From NCBI RefSeq assembly GCF_019931755.1, contig NZ_CP082918.1:1282001-1346000 (forward strand): a stretch of 64,000 nucleotides of DNA. The letters are read 5' to 3'. This stretch comes from Sutcliffiella horikoshii (GTDB taxonomy: Bacteria; Bacillota; Bacilli; Bacillales; Bacillaceae_I). The notes below the pieces were generated by a model, which was given only the letters and a program-made list of their open reading frames with translations, was not told the DNA's origin and ran no database searches. The translations under genes and the position numbers were made by a program. Each line of letters opens with the position of its first letter. Position 1 is the first letter of the stretch. Shown here in pieces: positions 7,475 through 18,820 of this stretch.

Positions 7475-8347
7475 ATGTCAATGATAGCTATGTCCATCCC
7501 GCCGTTTCCGACTTTTATAAGGGGCGGGGAATATACATTTAATAAAGGAGAACGCCATTTTTCCAGGGTGTTTACTGTTTTTGATCTTTTGTATGTGAAA
7601 AAAGGTACCTTGTTTATGCAAGAAGACGAAAAAAGGTTTGTTGTGAAAGAAGGACAATATGTCATATTGGTTCCTGGCGAAAGACACGAAGGATATGCAG
7701 ATTGCACAGAACAAACCGACTATTTCTGGTTGCATTTTGTTATCCCGGGAAATGACTATCAGATGGTGGAAGATAAGGATCTGGACTGGTCCTTTGTATA
7801 TAAAAAAGAACCAACCTTTACAGAAGTAGGTTATTATCAGTTTCATATTCCTCAGTGGGGAGAGGTGAAAAGAAGGGAAATCGTTGAACAGCAGTTGGAA
7901 ACGCTTCTTACCACAAGAGATGGGGATGCACATGTCCCAGATGATTACTTAAAGCAGCAAATTCAATTCTCTGAGTTCATCGTGCAGTTGCAAAAAGAGG
8001 CATTCTCGATTCCCAGTGCGACCGAAAAGGTGTGTGAGAGTGCCATGAAGTATATACAAGAGAACTATAAAGAGGCTGTTAATATGAGTGTGTTAAAAGA
8101 GGAATTGAATTTTCACCCCGATTATTTGACACGTTGTATGCAAAAAACAATAGGAATAAGTCCGATGCAGTACTTAACCCATTACCGTTTGCATCATGCG
8201 AAAAAGCTTTTGGCGGAAACGGAGTATAAGGTATCTGCCATTTCCCGAGAGGTAGGGATTGATGATGTTACCTATTTTTCAAAGTTATTTAAGAAGGTGG
8301 AGGGCACAACACCGATGGAATACCGGAGATTGGTGCATAGGAAATGA
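7475..8347 (+). CDS. AraC family transcriptional regulator with cupin domain
   Basis: 290 residues. The N-terminal cupin-like sensing domain (about 15-130, including a PGERHEGY segment near 70) is followed by two helix-turn-helix motifs in the last 100 residues: MSVLKEELNFHPDYLTRCMQ, and VSAISREVGIDDVTYFSKLF before the classic FKKVEGTTPMEYRR ending. The ATG at 7475 is set by GAGGTG six bases upstream. Such regulators often respond to sugars. It lies between the divergent MATE gene and the convergent alpha-glycosidase gene; its target may be either or neither. Confidence 0.88.
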   Translation: MSMIAMSIPPFPTFIRGGEYTFNKGERHFSRVFTVFDLLYVKKGTLFMQEDEKRFVVKEGQYVILVPGERHEGYADCTEQTDYFWLHFVIPGNDYQMVEDKDLDWSFVYKKEPTFTEVGYYQFHIPQWGEVKRREIVEQQLETLLTTRDGDAHVPDDYLKQQIQFSEFIVQLQKEAFSIPSATEKVCESAMKYIQENYKEAVNMSVLKEELNFHPDYLTRCMQKTIGISPMQYLTHYRLHHAKKLLAETEYKVSAISREVGIDDVTYFSKLFKKVEGTTPMEYRRLVHRK

Positions 8348-8361
8348 GTCTATAAACAAAG

Positions 8362-8391
8362 AAATGCCCGCTATTTTTCATAGCGGGCATT
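8362..8391. terminator. bidirectional terminator between araC-type gene and alpha-glycosidase
   Basis: A perfect 10-bp inverted repeat ATGCCCGCTA / TAGCGGGCAT with an 8-base loop and T-rich sequence on both sides sits between the two convergent stop codons. Confidence 0.9.
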
Positions 8392-8411
8392 CTCATTTTT
8401 ATTAAATTAAA

Positions 8412-10283
<1,872 letters not shown>

Positions 10284-10468
10284 AAAAGAAACAATGTCAA
10301 TGAAAAGAGAACGGATAATGGAGAGGGAATGGTGTTGAAAAAAACTTCGTGATGCAAAAGTCCCGAAGAAAGAATGATAAACTCATATATACCAAGGGTT
10401 TTAAAAGAAAGTGTTCATCAAGCAGGCTTTTAAACTATCAGTATATTAAAGTTTTTTTAAAAAACAGG

Positions 10469-10496
10469 TTGTCAATTGGGCGAATACATGTATAAT
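10469..10496 (+). promoter_or_regulatory. sigma-A promoter of the mdxE operon
   Basis: TTGTCA and a perfect TATAAT are separated by 16 bases. Transcription would begin near 10503, directly before the operator cluster at 10512-10579. Confidence 0.7.
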
Positions 10497-10511
10497 AAAA
10501 AGTGAAAGTTG

Positions 10512-10579
10512 TGCAATCGTTTTCATGAAAAATGTAAGCGTTATATGTTTTCGCTTACATTTATGCAATCGTTTGTGCA
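10512..10579. promoter_or_regulatory. operator cluster of the mdxE promoter
   Basis: Three elements lie downstream of the predicted start. TGCAATCGTTTTCAT (10512-10526) and ATGCAATCGTTTGTGCA (10563-10579) share TGCAATCGTTT with each other, and TGCAATCG with the operator at 10203. Between them is an inverted repeat with 10-bp perfect arms AATGTAAGCG / CGCTTACATT (10531-10540 and 10552-10561). Both cre sites and LacI-type operators look like this. Their place after the start suggests a roadblock mode of repression, relieved by maltodextrin. Confidence 0.65.
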
Positions 10580-10618
10580 ATTTAGTAGAAAGATTATTCA
10601 AATGACGGAGGGGTCAAA

Positions 10619-11914
10619 ATGAAAAAGTTTTTAGCAATGCTTATGGTTGCTGTCCTAACACTAGGCGTCCTTGCAGCTTGTGGTCCACAACGTGACACAG
10701 GTAACAACGCAGGTGGAAACGGCGGTTCAGCAGAAGGCGAAGGTACTACAACTGAAGGAGTAGATAAGCCAGAAAGCCTTACAGTATGGGTAAATGATGA
10801 CGAGAAACAAAGAGCGGCATTAGATGAAATCTTTGCTGCTTATACAGAAGAAACTGGTATTGAAGTAGAAGCTACTGGTATTTCTATGTTGGATCAAGTT
10901 GAAGCGCTTGCTCTTGACGGTCCAGCTGGTAACGGACCAGACGTATTCTTTGGTCCACATGACCGTCTTGGTGATATCGTTCTTCGTGGTCTAGCTGACC
11001 CAATCGACTTAGGGGAAGATGCTTCTCTTTACAGCGAAACTGCAATCAATGCTGTAACAGTTGATGGTGAAGCTTACGGAGTACCTCAAGTTATTGAAAC
11101 TTACGGTATGTTCTATAATAAAGATCTAGTATCTGCAGAAGAAATTGCAACAATGGAAGGCCTTATGAAAGTTGCTGAAGAGCAAACTGACGGTGGTCAA
11201 GACAAATACGGATTCTTAATGGAAGCAACTAACTTCTATTTCATCTATCCTTTCTTCGCTGGTAACGGCGGTTATGTTTTCAACAATGATGGATCTGGTT
11301 TCGACGCTTCTGATATCGGTCTTGCTAATGAAGGCGCTGTAGAAGGTGGAGAACTTGTTCAATCTTGGTTCGACAACGGTTACATCCCTAAAGAAATCAA
11401 TGGCGACATCATGAGTGGTCTTTTCACAGAAGGTAAAGTTGCAACTGTACTTACAGGCCCTTGGAACATCGCTACTTACAGAGATGCTTTAGGTGACAAA
11501 TTAGGTACAGCTACATTACCGAAGCTTGACAATGGAGACGTTCCTAAGTCTTTCGTTGGTGTAAAGGCTTGGATGTTAAGCTCTTACTCTGAGAATCAAG
11601 AGTGGGCAATCGACTTGATGAAATTCATCACAAACTATGACAATGCAATGAAATACTATGAAGTTGCTGGTGAAATGCCTGCACTTCAAGAAGCTTTAGA
11701 TAGCGACGAGATTGCTAACGATGAAATCATCGGTGCATTCGCTGAGCAAACTCAATATGGTGAGCCAATGCCAAACATTCCACAAATGCAACAAGTTTGG
11801 GATCCAATGGGTAGCGCTCTTCAATTCATCGCTAACGGAGACGATGTTGGTGAAGTATTAGAAGAAGCAGTTCAAACAATCGAAGATAATATTGCAGCTA
11901 GTGGAGCTGAATAA
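10619..11914 (+). CDS. mdxE: maltodextrin ABC transporter, substrate-binding lipoprotein
   Basis: 431-residue family 1 solute-binding protein. A signal peptide with the lipobox LAAC (Cys20 would be lipidated) is followed by a Gly/Ser/Glu-rich linker and the two-lobed maltose-binding fold. It captures maltodextrins outside the cell and delivers them to MdxF/MdxG. Codon use is strongly biased to a few codons, as in highly expressed genes. The ribosome site is GGAGGGG. It is first in the operon mdxE-F-G-amylase-regulator. No ATPase gene is present; as in B. subtilis, a general MsmX-type ATPase encoded elsewhere would be needed. Confidence 0.9.
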   Translation: MKKFLAMLMVAVLTLGVLAACGPQRDTGNNAGGNGGSAEGEGTTTEGVDKPESLTVWVNDDEKQRAALDEIFAAYTEETGIEVEATGISMLDQVEALALDGPAGNGPDVFFGPHDRLGDIVLRGLADPIDLGEDASLYSETAINAVTVDGEAYGVPQVIETYGMFYNKDLVSAEEIATMEGLMKVAEEQTDGGQDKYGFLMEATNFYFIYPFFAGNGGYVFNNDGSGFDASDIGLANEGAVEGGELVQSWFDNGYIPKEINGDIMSGLFTEGKVATVLTGPWNIATYRDALGDKLGTATLPKLDNGDVPKSFVGVKAWMLSSYSENQEWAIDLMKFITNYDNAMKYYEVAGEMPALQEALDSDEIANDEIIGAFAEQTQYGEPMPNIPQMQQVWDPMGSALQFIANGDDVGEVLEEAVQTIEDNIAASGAE

Positions 11915-11995
11915 TTACTAACGATTAAACCTGGTGGGTAGACTAAGCTGCAACGCTAGTCTATCCACTATATTTCTTTAAGAGGAGGATCTGCT

Positions 11996-13288
11996 ATGTC
12001 CGGCACAGCAACTGAAAAAATGCGCTCACACAATCCAACCTTAGCGATGGTCCTTTCCATTATTTTTGCTGGGTTAGGTCAACTCTATAACCGCAGATAT
12101 GCGAAAGGGATTACATTCATCATCATCGAAGCTGCATTTTTGATTACGTTTTTCGAGTTTCTTAACATTGGTTATTGGGGCCTATTCACACTTGGAGAAA
12201 TTCCTCGAGTAGACCACTCCATCTTCTTACTAATACAAGGACTAATTTCTGTTATTATCACTGTTTTTGCAGTGGCCTTATACTACCTGAACGTAGTGGA
12301 TGCAAGAAACAATGCCATCGACTTGAAGTTGGGAAAAGAAAAGCCGACTGTAAAAGAAGCGCTTAAAAACTTCTATGACAATGGATTCCCTTACTTTATG
12401 GTTATTCCAGGATTGATCCTGCTTTTGTTCATCGTAGTGCTTCCTTTAATGTTCATGGTTTCCTTGGCATTCACGGATTACAACCTGTATAACACACCGC
12501 CAAGAGCATTATTGAGTTGGGTAGGTTTTGAGAACTTTACAAGTCTGGTATCGATTCCACTTTGGAAAACTACTTTTGTAAGTGTATTTGCCTGGACGAT
12601 TGTTTGGACAGTTTGTGCAACAACTGGCCAGATCGCATTAGGACTATTTTTAGCATTGCTAGTAAATGACCCCCGAATTAAATATAAACGCTTTATCCGT
12701 ACGATTTTGATTTTACCTTGGGCAGTACCTGCTTTCGTTACAATCTTGATTTTTGCTGCGATGTTCAATGATCGCTTCGGTGCCATTAACCGTGACATCC
12801 TGGGAACAATCGGTGTTGCGCTTCCTTGGTTGACTGATCCGTTCTATACAAAAATCGCCATTATCATGATTCAAACATGGTTAGGTTTCCCGTTCGTATT
12901 CGCATTGTTCACAGGTGTACTTCAAAGTATCTCAAAAGACTGGTACGAAGCGGCAGATGTAGATGGCGGAACGCGATTCCAGAAATTCCGTTTCATCACG
13001 ATGCCACATCTTTTATTTGCAACTGCACCACTATTGATCATGCAATACGCAGGAAACTTCAATAACTTTAACATCATCTATCTATTCAATCAGGGTGGTC
13101 CAGCTGTGCGTGGACAAAATGCCGGTGGATCGGACATCTTGATATCATGGGTATATAAACTGACATTCGATACGAGTAACTACAACATGGCAGCAGCAAT
13201 ATCTATTATACTCGGACTGATAGTAGCCGGTTTTGCCTTCTTCCAATTCCGTCGTACTCGTTCGTTTAAAGAGGAGGGTAATATTTAA
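11996..13288 (+). CDS. mdxF: maltodextrin ABC transporter permease MdxF
   Basis: 430-residue binding-protein-dependent permease. An N-terminal extension of about 110 residues with three hydrophobic segments (including GLGQLYNRRYAKG, similar to small TM2-like domains) precedes the six-helix permease core, as in MalF/MdxF. The EAA loop that contacts the ATPase reads EAADVDGGTRFQKFRFITMP (about residue 320). AGGAGG lies before the ATG. The stop codon overlaps the start of mdxG (TAATG). Confidence 0.92.
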   Translation: MSGTATEKMRSHNPTLAMVLSIIFAGLGQLYNRRYAKGITFIIIEAAFLITFFEFLNIGYWGLFTLGEIPRVDHSIFLLIQGLISVIITVFAVALYYLNVVDARNNAIDLKLGKEKPTVKEALKNFYDNGFPYFMVIPGLILLLFIVVLPLMFMVSLAFTDYNLYNTPPRALLSWVGFENFTSLVSIPLWKTTFVSVFAWTIVWTVCATTGQIALGLFLALLVNDPRIKYKRFIRTILILPWAVPAFVTILIFAAMFNDRFGAINRDILGTIGVALPWLTDPFYTKIAIIMIQTWLGFPFVFALFTGVLQSISKDWYEAADVDGGTRFQKFRFITMPHLLFATAPLLIMQYAGNFNNFNIIYLFNQGGPAVRGQNAGGSDILISWVYKLTFDTSNYNMAAAISIILGLIVAGFAFFQFRRTRSFKEEGNI

Positions 13289-14130
13289 TGAACCTTAAAA
13301 CGAAATCCAAGATCGAAGTATCATTGATCTATCTATTCCTAGGCTTCATGTTCATCATTATTGCCTATCCGCTTTTATGGACAATCGGCTTATCACTGAA
13401 TCCTGGAACAAGTCTTTATTCCGCTTCCATGATTCCGGAAAACTGGTCACTTGAACATTATGTTTGGTTATTTACTGATCCACAGAGTGACTACTTGATC
13501 TGGTATAAAAACAGTATTCTTGTTGCAATCGCCAATTCATTTTTCTCTGTTATGATTACGGCGTTCGTTGCTTACGCGTTCTCTCGTTACCGTTTCAAAG
13601 GTAGAACGTATGGGCTATACGCATTCTTACTATTACAAATGTTCCCGGCGTTAATGGCGATGGTAGCCATCTATATCTTGCTGAACATGGTAGGTTTATT
13701 GGATTCTCTTGTAGGTTTGACAATCGTGTATATCGGTGGACAAATTCCATTTAATGCATGGCTTGTAAAAGGGTATTTCGATACGATTCCAAAAGAGTTG
13801 GATGAAGCAGCTAGAATGGACGGAGCAGGACATTTTGGAGTATTCTTCAAAATCATGCTTCCACTTGCGAAGCCAATCTTAGCGGTAGTAGCTCTATTTA
13901 ACTTCATGGCGCCATTTACAGACTTTATCCTGCCACGAATTGTTTTGAGGAGCCCGGAGAATTTCACGTTGGCACTGGGATTGTTCAACTTTATCAATGA
14001 TCAATTTGCTAACAACTTCACGCGTTTTGCGGCAGGTTCCATCCTGATTGCCATTCCAATTGCATTGTTATTCTTGTTCTTACAACGCTATTTGATTGCT
14101 GGACTAACTGCAGGTGGAACAAAAGGATAA
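13288..14130 (+). CDS. mdxG: maltodextrin ABC transporter permease MdxG
   Basis: 280-residue MalG-type permease with six membrane helices. The EAA motif reads DEAARMDGAGHFGVFFKIML near residue 172. It forms the channel with MdxF. Its ATG overlaps the mdxF stop, so translation is coupled, and it is followed after 89 bases by the amylase gene. Confidence 0.92.
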   Translation: MNLKTKSKIEVSLIYLFLGFMFIIIAYPLLWTIGLSLNPGTSLYSASMIPENWSLEHYVWLFTDPQSDYLIWYKNSILVAIANSFFSVMITAFVAYAFSRYRFKGRTYGLYAFLLLQMFPALMAMVAIYILLNMVGLLDSLVGLTIVYIGGQIPFNAWLVKGYFDTIPKELDEAARMDGAGHFGVFFKIMLPLAKPILAVVALFNFMAPFTDFILPRIVLRSPENFTLALGLFNFINDQFANNFTRFAAGSILIAIPIALLFLFLQRYLIAGLTAGGTKG

Positions 14131-14219
14131 GAATAGTATATAATCGTTTATGGAAAGCAAGGGTTCAGATAACCACAAGCTGAAATACTAAAACGATTTA
14201 AGGGAGGGAAGCGGAATTG

Positions 14220-15770
14220 ATGAAAAGAGTGATGGGGCTCATTCTCGTTCCGTTTCTTCTTTTTTCTGCATGGTTCGTTCCATTCGTTCAACCTGTAAAC
14301 GCTGAAAAAGAAGAACACGCATGGCAAGATGAGATTATTTATTTTATAATGATTGACCGATTCAATAATGGCGACACCTCTAATGATTTTGAGGTAAACC
14401 GAGATGATCCAAAAGCATATCACGGCGGAGATTTCCGCGGGATTACAGAAAAACTAGATTACTTAAAGGATATGGGATTCACTGCCCTTTGGCTGACCCC
14501 GATCGTCCAGAATGAAGAAAAAGGGTACCATGGCTATTGGACGGAAGACTTCTATAATACAGAAGAACATTTCGGTACCATCGAAGAATTCAAGGAACTA
14601 GTGAAAGAAGCGCACAAAAGAGACATGAAAATCATCGTGGACCTCGTTGTCAACCACACTGGTTACCAGCACGCATGGCTAAATGAAGCAGACAAACAGG
14701 ATTGGTTCCACCCAAATGAGCCTATCCGTAACTGGGATGACCAAGAACAAGTGGAGAATGGCTGGATCTACGGTCTTCCAGATTTAAATCAAGACAATCC
14801 CGAAACCAGAAAGTATCTGATTGATATGGCAAAATGGTGGATTGAAGAGACAGACATTGACGGCTACAGATTAGATACTGTCAAACATGTACCAAAAGAT
14901 TTCTGGAAAGAGTTTTCGGAAGAAGTGAAATCGGTTAAAGAAGACTTCTTTCTAATCGGGGAAGTATGGCATGATGACCCGAACTATGTGGCAGGTTATC
15001 AAGAAACAGGGATAGATTCGTTTGTCGATTTCCCGACATACAATGAAATTACGCGTGTATTTTCAGGACCGGATGAATCGTTGACTCGATTGGATTCACT
15101 GTTCAAAAACAAGCAAAGCCTATATGATAACCCTTATGTTCTAGGAACCTTCTTAGACAATCATGATGTAGAGCGCTTCACAAGAGCAGCGATTAAAAAG
15201 AAACAACACCCTCCAACACGGTTGAAGTTAGCATTGGCCTATATGTACACCACTCCAGGTATACCGATAATGTATTATGGAACCGAAATAGCGCTGGATG
15301 GTGGAGAAGACCCAGATAACCGCAGAGATATGAATTTTAGAGCAGACGAGGAATTAATAAATTATATTACAAAGCTGGCAGAATTGCGTAAAAGCATGCC
15401 AAGCCTAACACATGGCACGTATGAAATGGTCTATGACGATAATGCCATGGCTGTAATTAAGCGCGAGTACGAAGGGGAAACCACCTTTATTGCGATTAAT
15501 AACTCCAGTGAAACGCAAGTAGCTCCTATAGATGTTGAACTTGTAGGGGAAGATCTTGAACTACGTGGTACATTGGGAGACGAATTGGTTCGTAATTCTG
15601 ACGGCAAATACACGATCGGTCTAGACAGAGAAACAGCCGAGATCTATACCGTGAAAGAAGATTCCGGTATTAATGTTGGGTTTGTCAGTGCGATGGCATT
15701 GATTTACGGCGGTTTTATTGCTTTTATTGCAGCTGCTGTAATGAGAAGAAAGAAAAAGAATAAAGAATAA
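14220..15770 (+). CDS. membrane-anchored extracellular alpha-amylase (GH13)
   Basis: 516 residues. A signal peptide (about 1-28, ending PVNA) is followed by a GH13 barrel with D219 (GYRLD), E248 (IGEVW) and D316 (LDNHD) as the catalytic triad, an all-beta C domain, then a C-terminal membrane helix (about 482-508) and the positive tail RRKKKNK. The enzyme should therefore be tethered to the outer face of the membrane and make maltodextrins right beside MdxE. The ATG at 14220 follows AGGGAGGG; a TTG just before it is less likely. Being placed inside the transporter operon supports co-regulation by maltodextrin. Confidence 0.9.
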   Translation: MKRVMGLILVPFLLFSAWFVPFVQPVNAEKEEHAWQDEIIYFIMIDRFNNGDTSNDFEVNRDDPKAYHGGDFRGITEKLDYLKDMGFTALWLTPIVQNEEKGYHGYWTEDFYNTEEHFGTIEEFKELVKEAHKRDMKIIVDLVVNHTGYQHAWLNEADKQDWFHPNEPIRNWDDQEQVENGWIYGLPDLNQDNPETRKYLIDMAKWWIEETDIDGYRLDTVKHVPKDFWKEFSEEVKSVKEDFFLIGEVWHDDPNYVAGYQETGIDSFVDFPTYNEITRVFSGPDESLTRLDSLFKNKQSLYDNPYVLGTFLDNHDVERFTRAAIKKKQHPPTRLKLALAYMYTTPGIPIMYYGTEIALDGGEDPDNRRDMNFRADEELINYITKLAELRKSMPSLTHGTYEMVYDDNAMAVIKREYEGETTFIAINNSSETQVAPIDVELVGEDLELRGTLGDELVRNSDGKYTIGLDRETAEIYTVKEDSGINVGFVSAMALIYGGFIAFIAAAVMRRKKKNKE

Positions 15771-15853
15771 ATGTGCCTAACTCCTCCATTAAGGGGGAAG
15801 GTACTGTTACATTTGTATGCGTTTCCAATTAATGAAGGGGGAGGGATAGGTGC

Positions 15854-16879
15854 ATGGCAGTTACTATAAAAGATGTCGCAAAGATTGCCAATGTGGCACC
15901 TTCCACAGTTTCTCGCGTTATCGCGAACAATCCACGCATAAGTGAAAAAACAAAAAAGCGCGTGAGAGAAGCAATGGAAGAGCTTGGATACCATCCAAAC
16001 TTTATTGCCAGAAGCTTGGCTAATCAATCCACACAAGTAATCGGACTTGTGATGCCGGCATCAGCAGATAAAACGTTTCAAAACCCATTTTTCCCAGAGG
16101 TGCTAAGGGGAATTAGCACTGCCGCACATGAAAAACAATATGCCCTGCATATGTCAACCGGTGTAACTGGCAACGAGATCTTAGAAGGTGTTATGCAGAT
16201 GGTTCAAGGCCGTCGTGTTGATGGAATCATCCTACTATACTCGGCAGTCGAAGATAAAATCATCAAGTATTTGCAAAAAGAGTGCTTCCCATTTGTCGTA
16301 ATCGGTAAGCCATTTGAACAGGTAGAAGAGATTACCCATGTTGATAATGACAATTACCGTGCCGCCAAAGAAGCAACACAGCATCTTATTGGCCTTGGCC
16401 ATAAAAGAGTGGCATTTGTCGGAGGTAGTATTCAATTGGTGGTTACAATTGACCGATTGCTGGGATATGAAAAAGCAATTAGAGATGCAGGAATTCCGTA
16501 TAAAGATGAATACATCATTCATGAGGAGTTTTTGAAAGAAGGGGGACAAGAAGCGATTTCCGAACTTCTTTCTCTTGAGGAGCCTCCTACAGCCTTGGTC
16601 GTATCTGATGATTTGATGTCACTCGGTATTCTTAATACCCTGCATGACATGGGAATTTCCGTACCAGATCAGATGTCCATAGTAAGCTTTAATAATGTGT
16701 TGCTTGCAGAAGTGGCAAGGCCGCCATTGACCTCTGTTGACATCAATATCTTTCAACTTGGCTTCCAGGCTGCGAAGACATTGATCCAAAAGGTGAAGGA
16801 TCCATCTGAACCAACAAAGCGAATCATCATTCCTCATAATATGGTGAAACGCCAGACATGTAAGGATATGACGAAGTAA
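15854..16879 (+). CDS. LacI family regulator of maltodextrin use (MalR/MdxR-like)
   Basis: 341 residues. An N-terminal helix-turn-helix (TIKDVAKIANVAPSTVSRVI, residues 4-23) and hinge helix are followed by a periplasmic-binding-protein-like effector domain. It most likely binds the TGCAATCG-type operators between the alpha-glycosidase and mdxE and is released by maltose or maltodextrin. It is the last gene of the mdx-amylase cluster, 83 bases after the amylase gene. A direct CcpA paralogue role is less likely given its position. Confidence 0.88.
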   Translation: MAVTIKDVAKIANVAPSTVSRVIANNPRISEKTKKRVREAMEELGYHPNFIARSLANQSTQVIGLVMPASADKTFQNPFFPEVLRGISTAAHEKQYALHMSTGVTGNEILEGVMQMVQGRRVDGIILLYSAVEDKIIKYLQKECFPFVVIGKPFEQVEEITHVDNDNYRAAKEATQHLIGLGHKRVAFVGGSIQLVVTIDRLLGYEKAIRDAGIPYKDEYIIHEEFLKEGGQEAISELLSLEEPPTALVVSDDLMSLGILNTLHDMGISVPDQMSIVSFNNVLLAEVARPPLTSVDINIFQLGFQAAKTLIQKVKDPSEPTKRIIIPHNMVKRQTCKDMTK

Positions 16880-16972
16880 AGTAACATTGTTAGAAAAGAA
16901 ATTTAATGACGGAAGCCTGCCTCTGATGATGGGGTTGGCTTTTTTCTATAATTTAGAAGATATTATAATCCG

Positions 16973-17115
16973 GTTGATCTCCGTTTCAGGCGCTTCGCTT
17001 GCCTGCGGGCGGTCCGTGAGCCTCCTCAGGCTTCGCCTTCCGGGGTCTCACCTGTCCCTTCCTCCCGCGGGCGTCTGCGCGCCTTCCACTTCAATCAACA
17101 AGGTGACTTCATTCA
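16973..17115 (+). repeat. dispersed GC-rich repeat, type 1, copy B
   Basis: Nearly identical to copy A at 5618, in the same orientation, from GTTGAT to ATCAAC and on through the shared flank AAGGTGACTTCATTCA. It follows the LacI gene within a 485-base region without genes; that region also holds the 21-bp repeats below and otherwise nothing recognisable. Confidence 0.85.
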
Positions 17116-17182
17116 ATACTAACCGATTAAAACTCTCTTGATTTTTGATGATTTCTTGCGATTTTAGTGGGGTGAAAAAGGG

Positions 17183-17275
17183 TTCGGTCAATTATCTAAA
17201 AACTTCGGTCAACTTTGGCGAAAACTTTGGTCAACTTCGCAAAAACTTCGGTCAACTTTCAAAAAACTTCGGACA
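17183..17275 (+). repeat. 21-22 bp tandem repeat, four and a half copies
   Basis: Successive units TTCGGTCAATTATCTAAAAAC, TTCGGTCAACTTTGGCG with AAAAC, TTTGGTCAACTTCGC with AAAAAC, TTCGGTCAACTTTC with AAAAAAC, then TTCGGACA. Unit length is 21 or 22, so a reading frame is not preserved. It lies downstream of the short-chain dehydrogenase gene. Confidence 0.8.
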
Positions 17276-17301
17276 TTTATACAACATCCCATTTTTGCAA
17301 A

Positions 17302-17344
17302 AGAAAAAAACACCCAAAAGCGCCCTTCGATTATCAAAGAGCGC
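17302..17344 (-). terminator. probable terminator of the short-chain dehydrogenase gene
   Basis: GCGCCCTTCGAT pairs imperfectly with ATCAAAGAGCGC; on the minus strand the hairpin is followed by TTTTGGGTGTTTTTTT. It lies 21 bases past the stop of the gene at 17365. Confidence 0.55.
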
Positions 17345-17364
17345 ATAGTACATCCGATTTCCAT

Positions 17365-18228
17365 TTACCCGTTCACAATCTTCCCGCCATTCACATGCAG
17401 CATCTGTCCTGTCATGTAAGAAGCGTCATCACTTGCCAAAAACACGTAGCTTGGTGCGACCTCTTCAGGCTGTCCAGGACGCTTCATCGGGGTATTCGCT
17501 CCAAAGCTCGCTACCTTATCGCTAGAAAACGTAGACGGAATCAATGGCGTCCAGATCGGTCCTGGAGCCACCCCGTTAACTCTTATCCCTTTTCCAACCA
17601 ATTGCAGAGCCAGTGAGCGTGTAAATGCCACGATGGCCCCTTTGGTAGCGGAATAATCCACCAGCAGCTCGTTGCCTGCATAAGCAGTAACAGATGCTGT
17701 ATTGATAATGCAACTCCCGCTGGCTAAAAAAGGTAGCGCAGCCTTAGTTAAATAGAAAAAGGAAAAAATGTTCGTCCGGAATGTTTTCTCCAGTTGTGCA
17801 GCAGTAATATCTTCAATGCCTTCCTGTGGATGCTGTTCTGCTGCGTTGTTGATAAGGATGTCTATTTTACTAAAGTTGGCCATTGTTTCATCCACGATTT
17901 GCTTGCAGAATGCCTCCTCACCAATATCGCCTGCAATAAGGTGGCATTTCCGACCTTCAGTCTCGACCTGTCTTTGTGTTTCCTTTGCATCCTCGTGTTC
18001 ATTTAAATAGACAACTACAACGTCTGCCCCTTCTTTTGCATAATAAATAGCGACAGCTCTGCCGATTCCGCTGTCCCCGCCTGTGATGATTGCCACCTTA
18101 TCCTTTAATTTTTCACTACCTTTATAAGTCACGTCCTCTGACTTAGGTTTAGGTGTCATCTCAGACTCAATGCCTGGCTGTTTGTTTTGATGCTGTGGGG
18201 GGAGCGTTTGTTTCTGCTGATTTGTCAT
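17365..18228 (-). CDS. short-chain dehydrogenase/reductase, YdaD/YhxC type
   Basis: 287-residue SDR oxidoreductase. A hydrophilic Gln/Pro-rich N-terminal extension (about 1-40) is followed by the NAD(P)-binding motif TGGDSGIG, the NNAA motif and the catalytic YSATK (Tyr-x3-Lys). The ATG at 18228 is set by GGAGGTG eight bases upstream; an ATG five codons earlier overlaps that site. Relatives with the same N-terminal extension are often general-stress (sigma-B) genes in Bacillus. The substrate is unknown. Confidence 0.88.
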   Translation of the reverse strand: MTNQQKQTLPPQHQNKQPGIESEMTPKPKSEDVTYKGSEKLKDKVAIITGGDSGIGRAVAIYYAKEGADVVVVYLNEHEDAKETQRQVETEGRKCHLIAGDIGEEAFCKQIVDETMANFSKIDILINNAAEQHPQEGIEDITAAQLEKTFRTNIFSFFYLTKAALPFLASGSCIINTASVTAYAGNELLVDYSATKGAIVAFTRSLALQLVGKGIRVNGVAPGPIWTPLIPSTFSSDKVASFGANTPMKRPGQPEEVAPSYVFLASDDASYMTGQMLHVNGGKIVNG

Positions 18229-18310
18229 TAGTAGCACCTCCAATAATCTTTCCTATTATGAGAAAAGCGCCTATAATTTATCCAATGAGAGAAAAAAGGG
18301 GGAGAGTTAC

Positions 18311-18811
18311 ATGATAATTAGAGAAGCAAGAATAGAAGATGCAAAAGCACTTTTAAAGCATGCTAAAAAAGTATATGGAGAAGGTCGCAACCTTTTAACT
18401 GCACCGGAAGAATTCAAAGTCACCGTAGAGCAGGAAGTACAATGGCTAAAAGATAATATGGAAAAAGGGCACCTTACCCTTGTGGCAGAACAAAATTCCA
18501 ATATTGTTGGAATGCTAAATGCCACAAAAGGATCTAGAAAAAGAGTAAAGCATATCTGCATGTTTGGCATTAGCATACAGGAAGAACACTGCAACAATGG
18601 ATTAGGAAGCAAGATGATACATAGACTGCTTGTTTGGGCAAAAGAGGATAAAGATATTGAGAAAGTCTGCCTGGAAGTGTTCGCCCACAACGAACGTGCC
18701 ATCCATGTATACGAAAAGCTTGGATTTAAAGTGGAAGGTAGAAAAGAAAGGCATGTGAAATTTGAGGACGGAACTTATTCGGATGAACTGATCATGGGAC
18801 AATTTGTTTAA
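18311..18811 (+). CDS. GNAT family N-acetyltransferase
   Basis: 166 residues with the GNAT fold; the acetyl-CoA loop is seen around EEHCNNGLGSKMIHRLL (about residue 95) and the C-terminal YEKLGFKVEGRKERHVKF is typical of RimI-like or spermidine-type acetyltransferases. AAAGGGGGAGAG precedes the ATG. The substrate is unknown. It stands alone, convergent with yajQ. Confidence 0.85.
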   Translation: MIIREARIEDAKALLKHAKKVYGEGRNLLTAPEEFKVTVEQEVQWLKDNMEKGHLTLVAEQNSNIVGMLNATKGSRKRVKHICMFGISIQEEHCNNGLGSKMIHRLLVWAKEDKDIEKVCLEVFAHNERAIHVYEKLGFKVEGRKERHVKFEDGTYSDELIMGQFV

Positions 18812-18820
18812 GAAAATAAA

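Noticed and set aside
16887..17348. Plus-strand frames over repeat copy B and the 21-bp repeats
   Set aside because: They consist of repeat sequence and low-complexity DNA with no known family or ribosome site.
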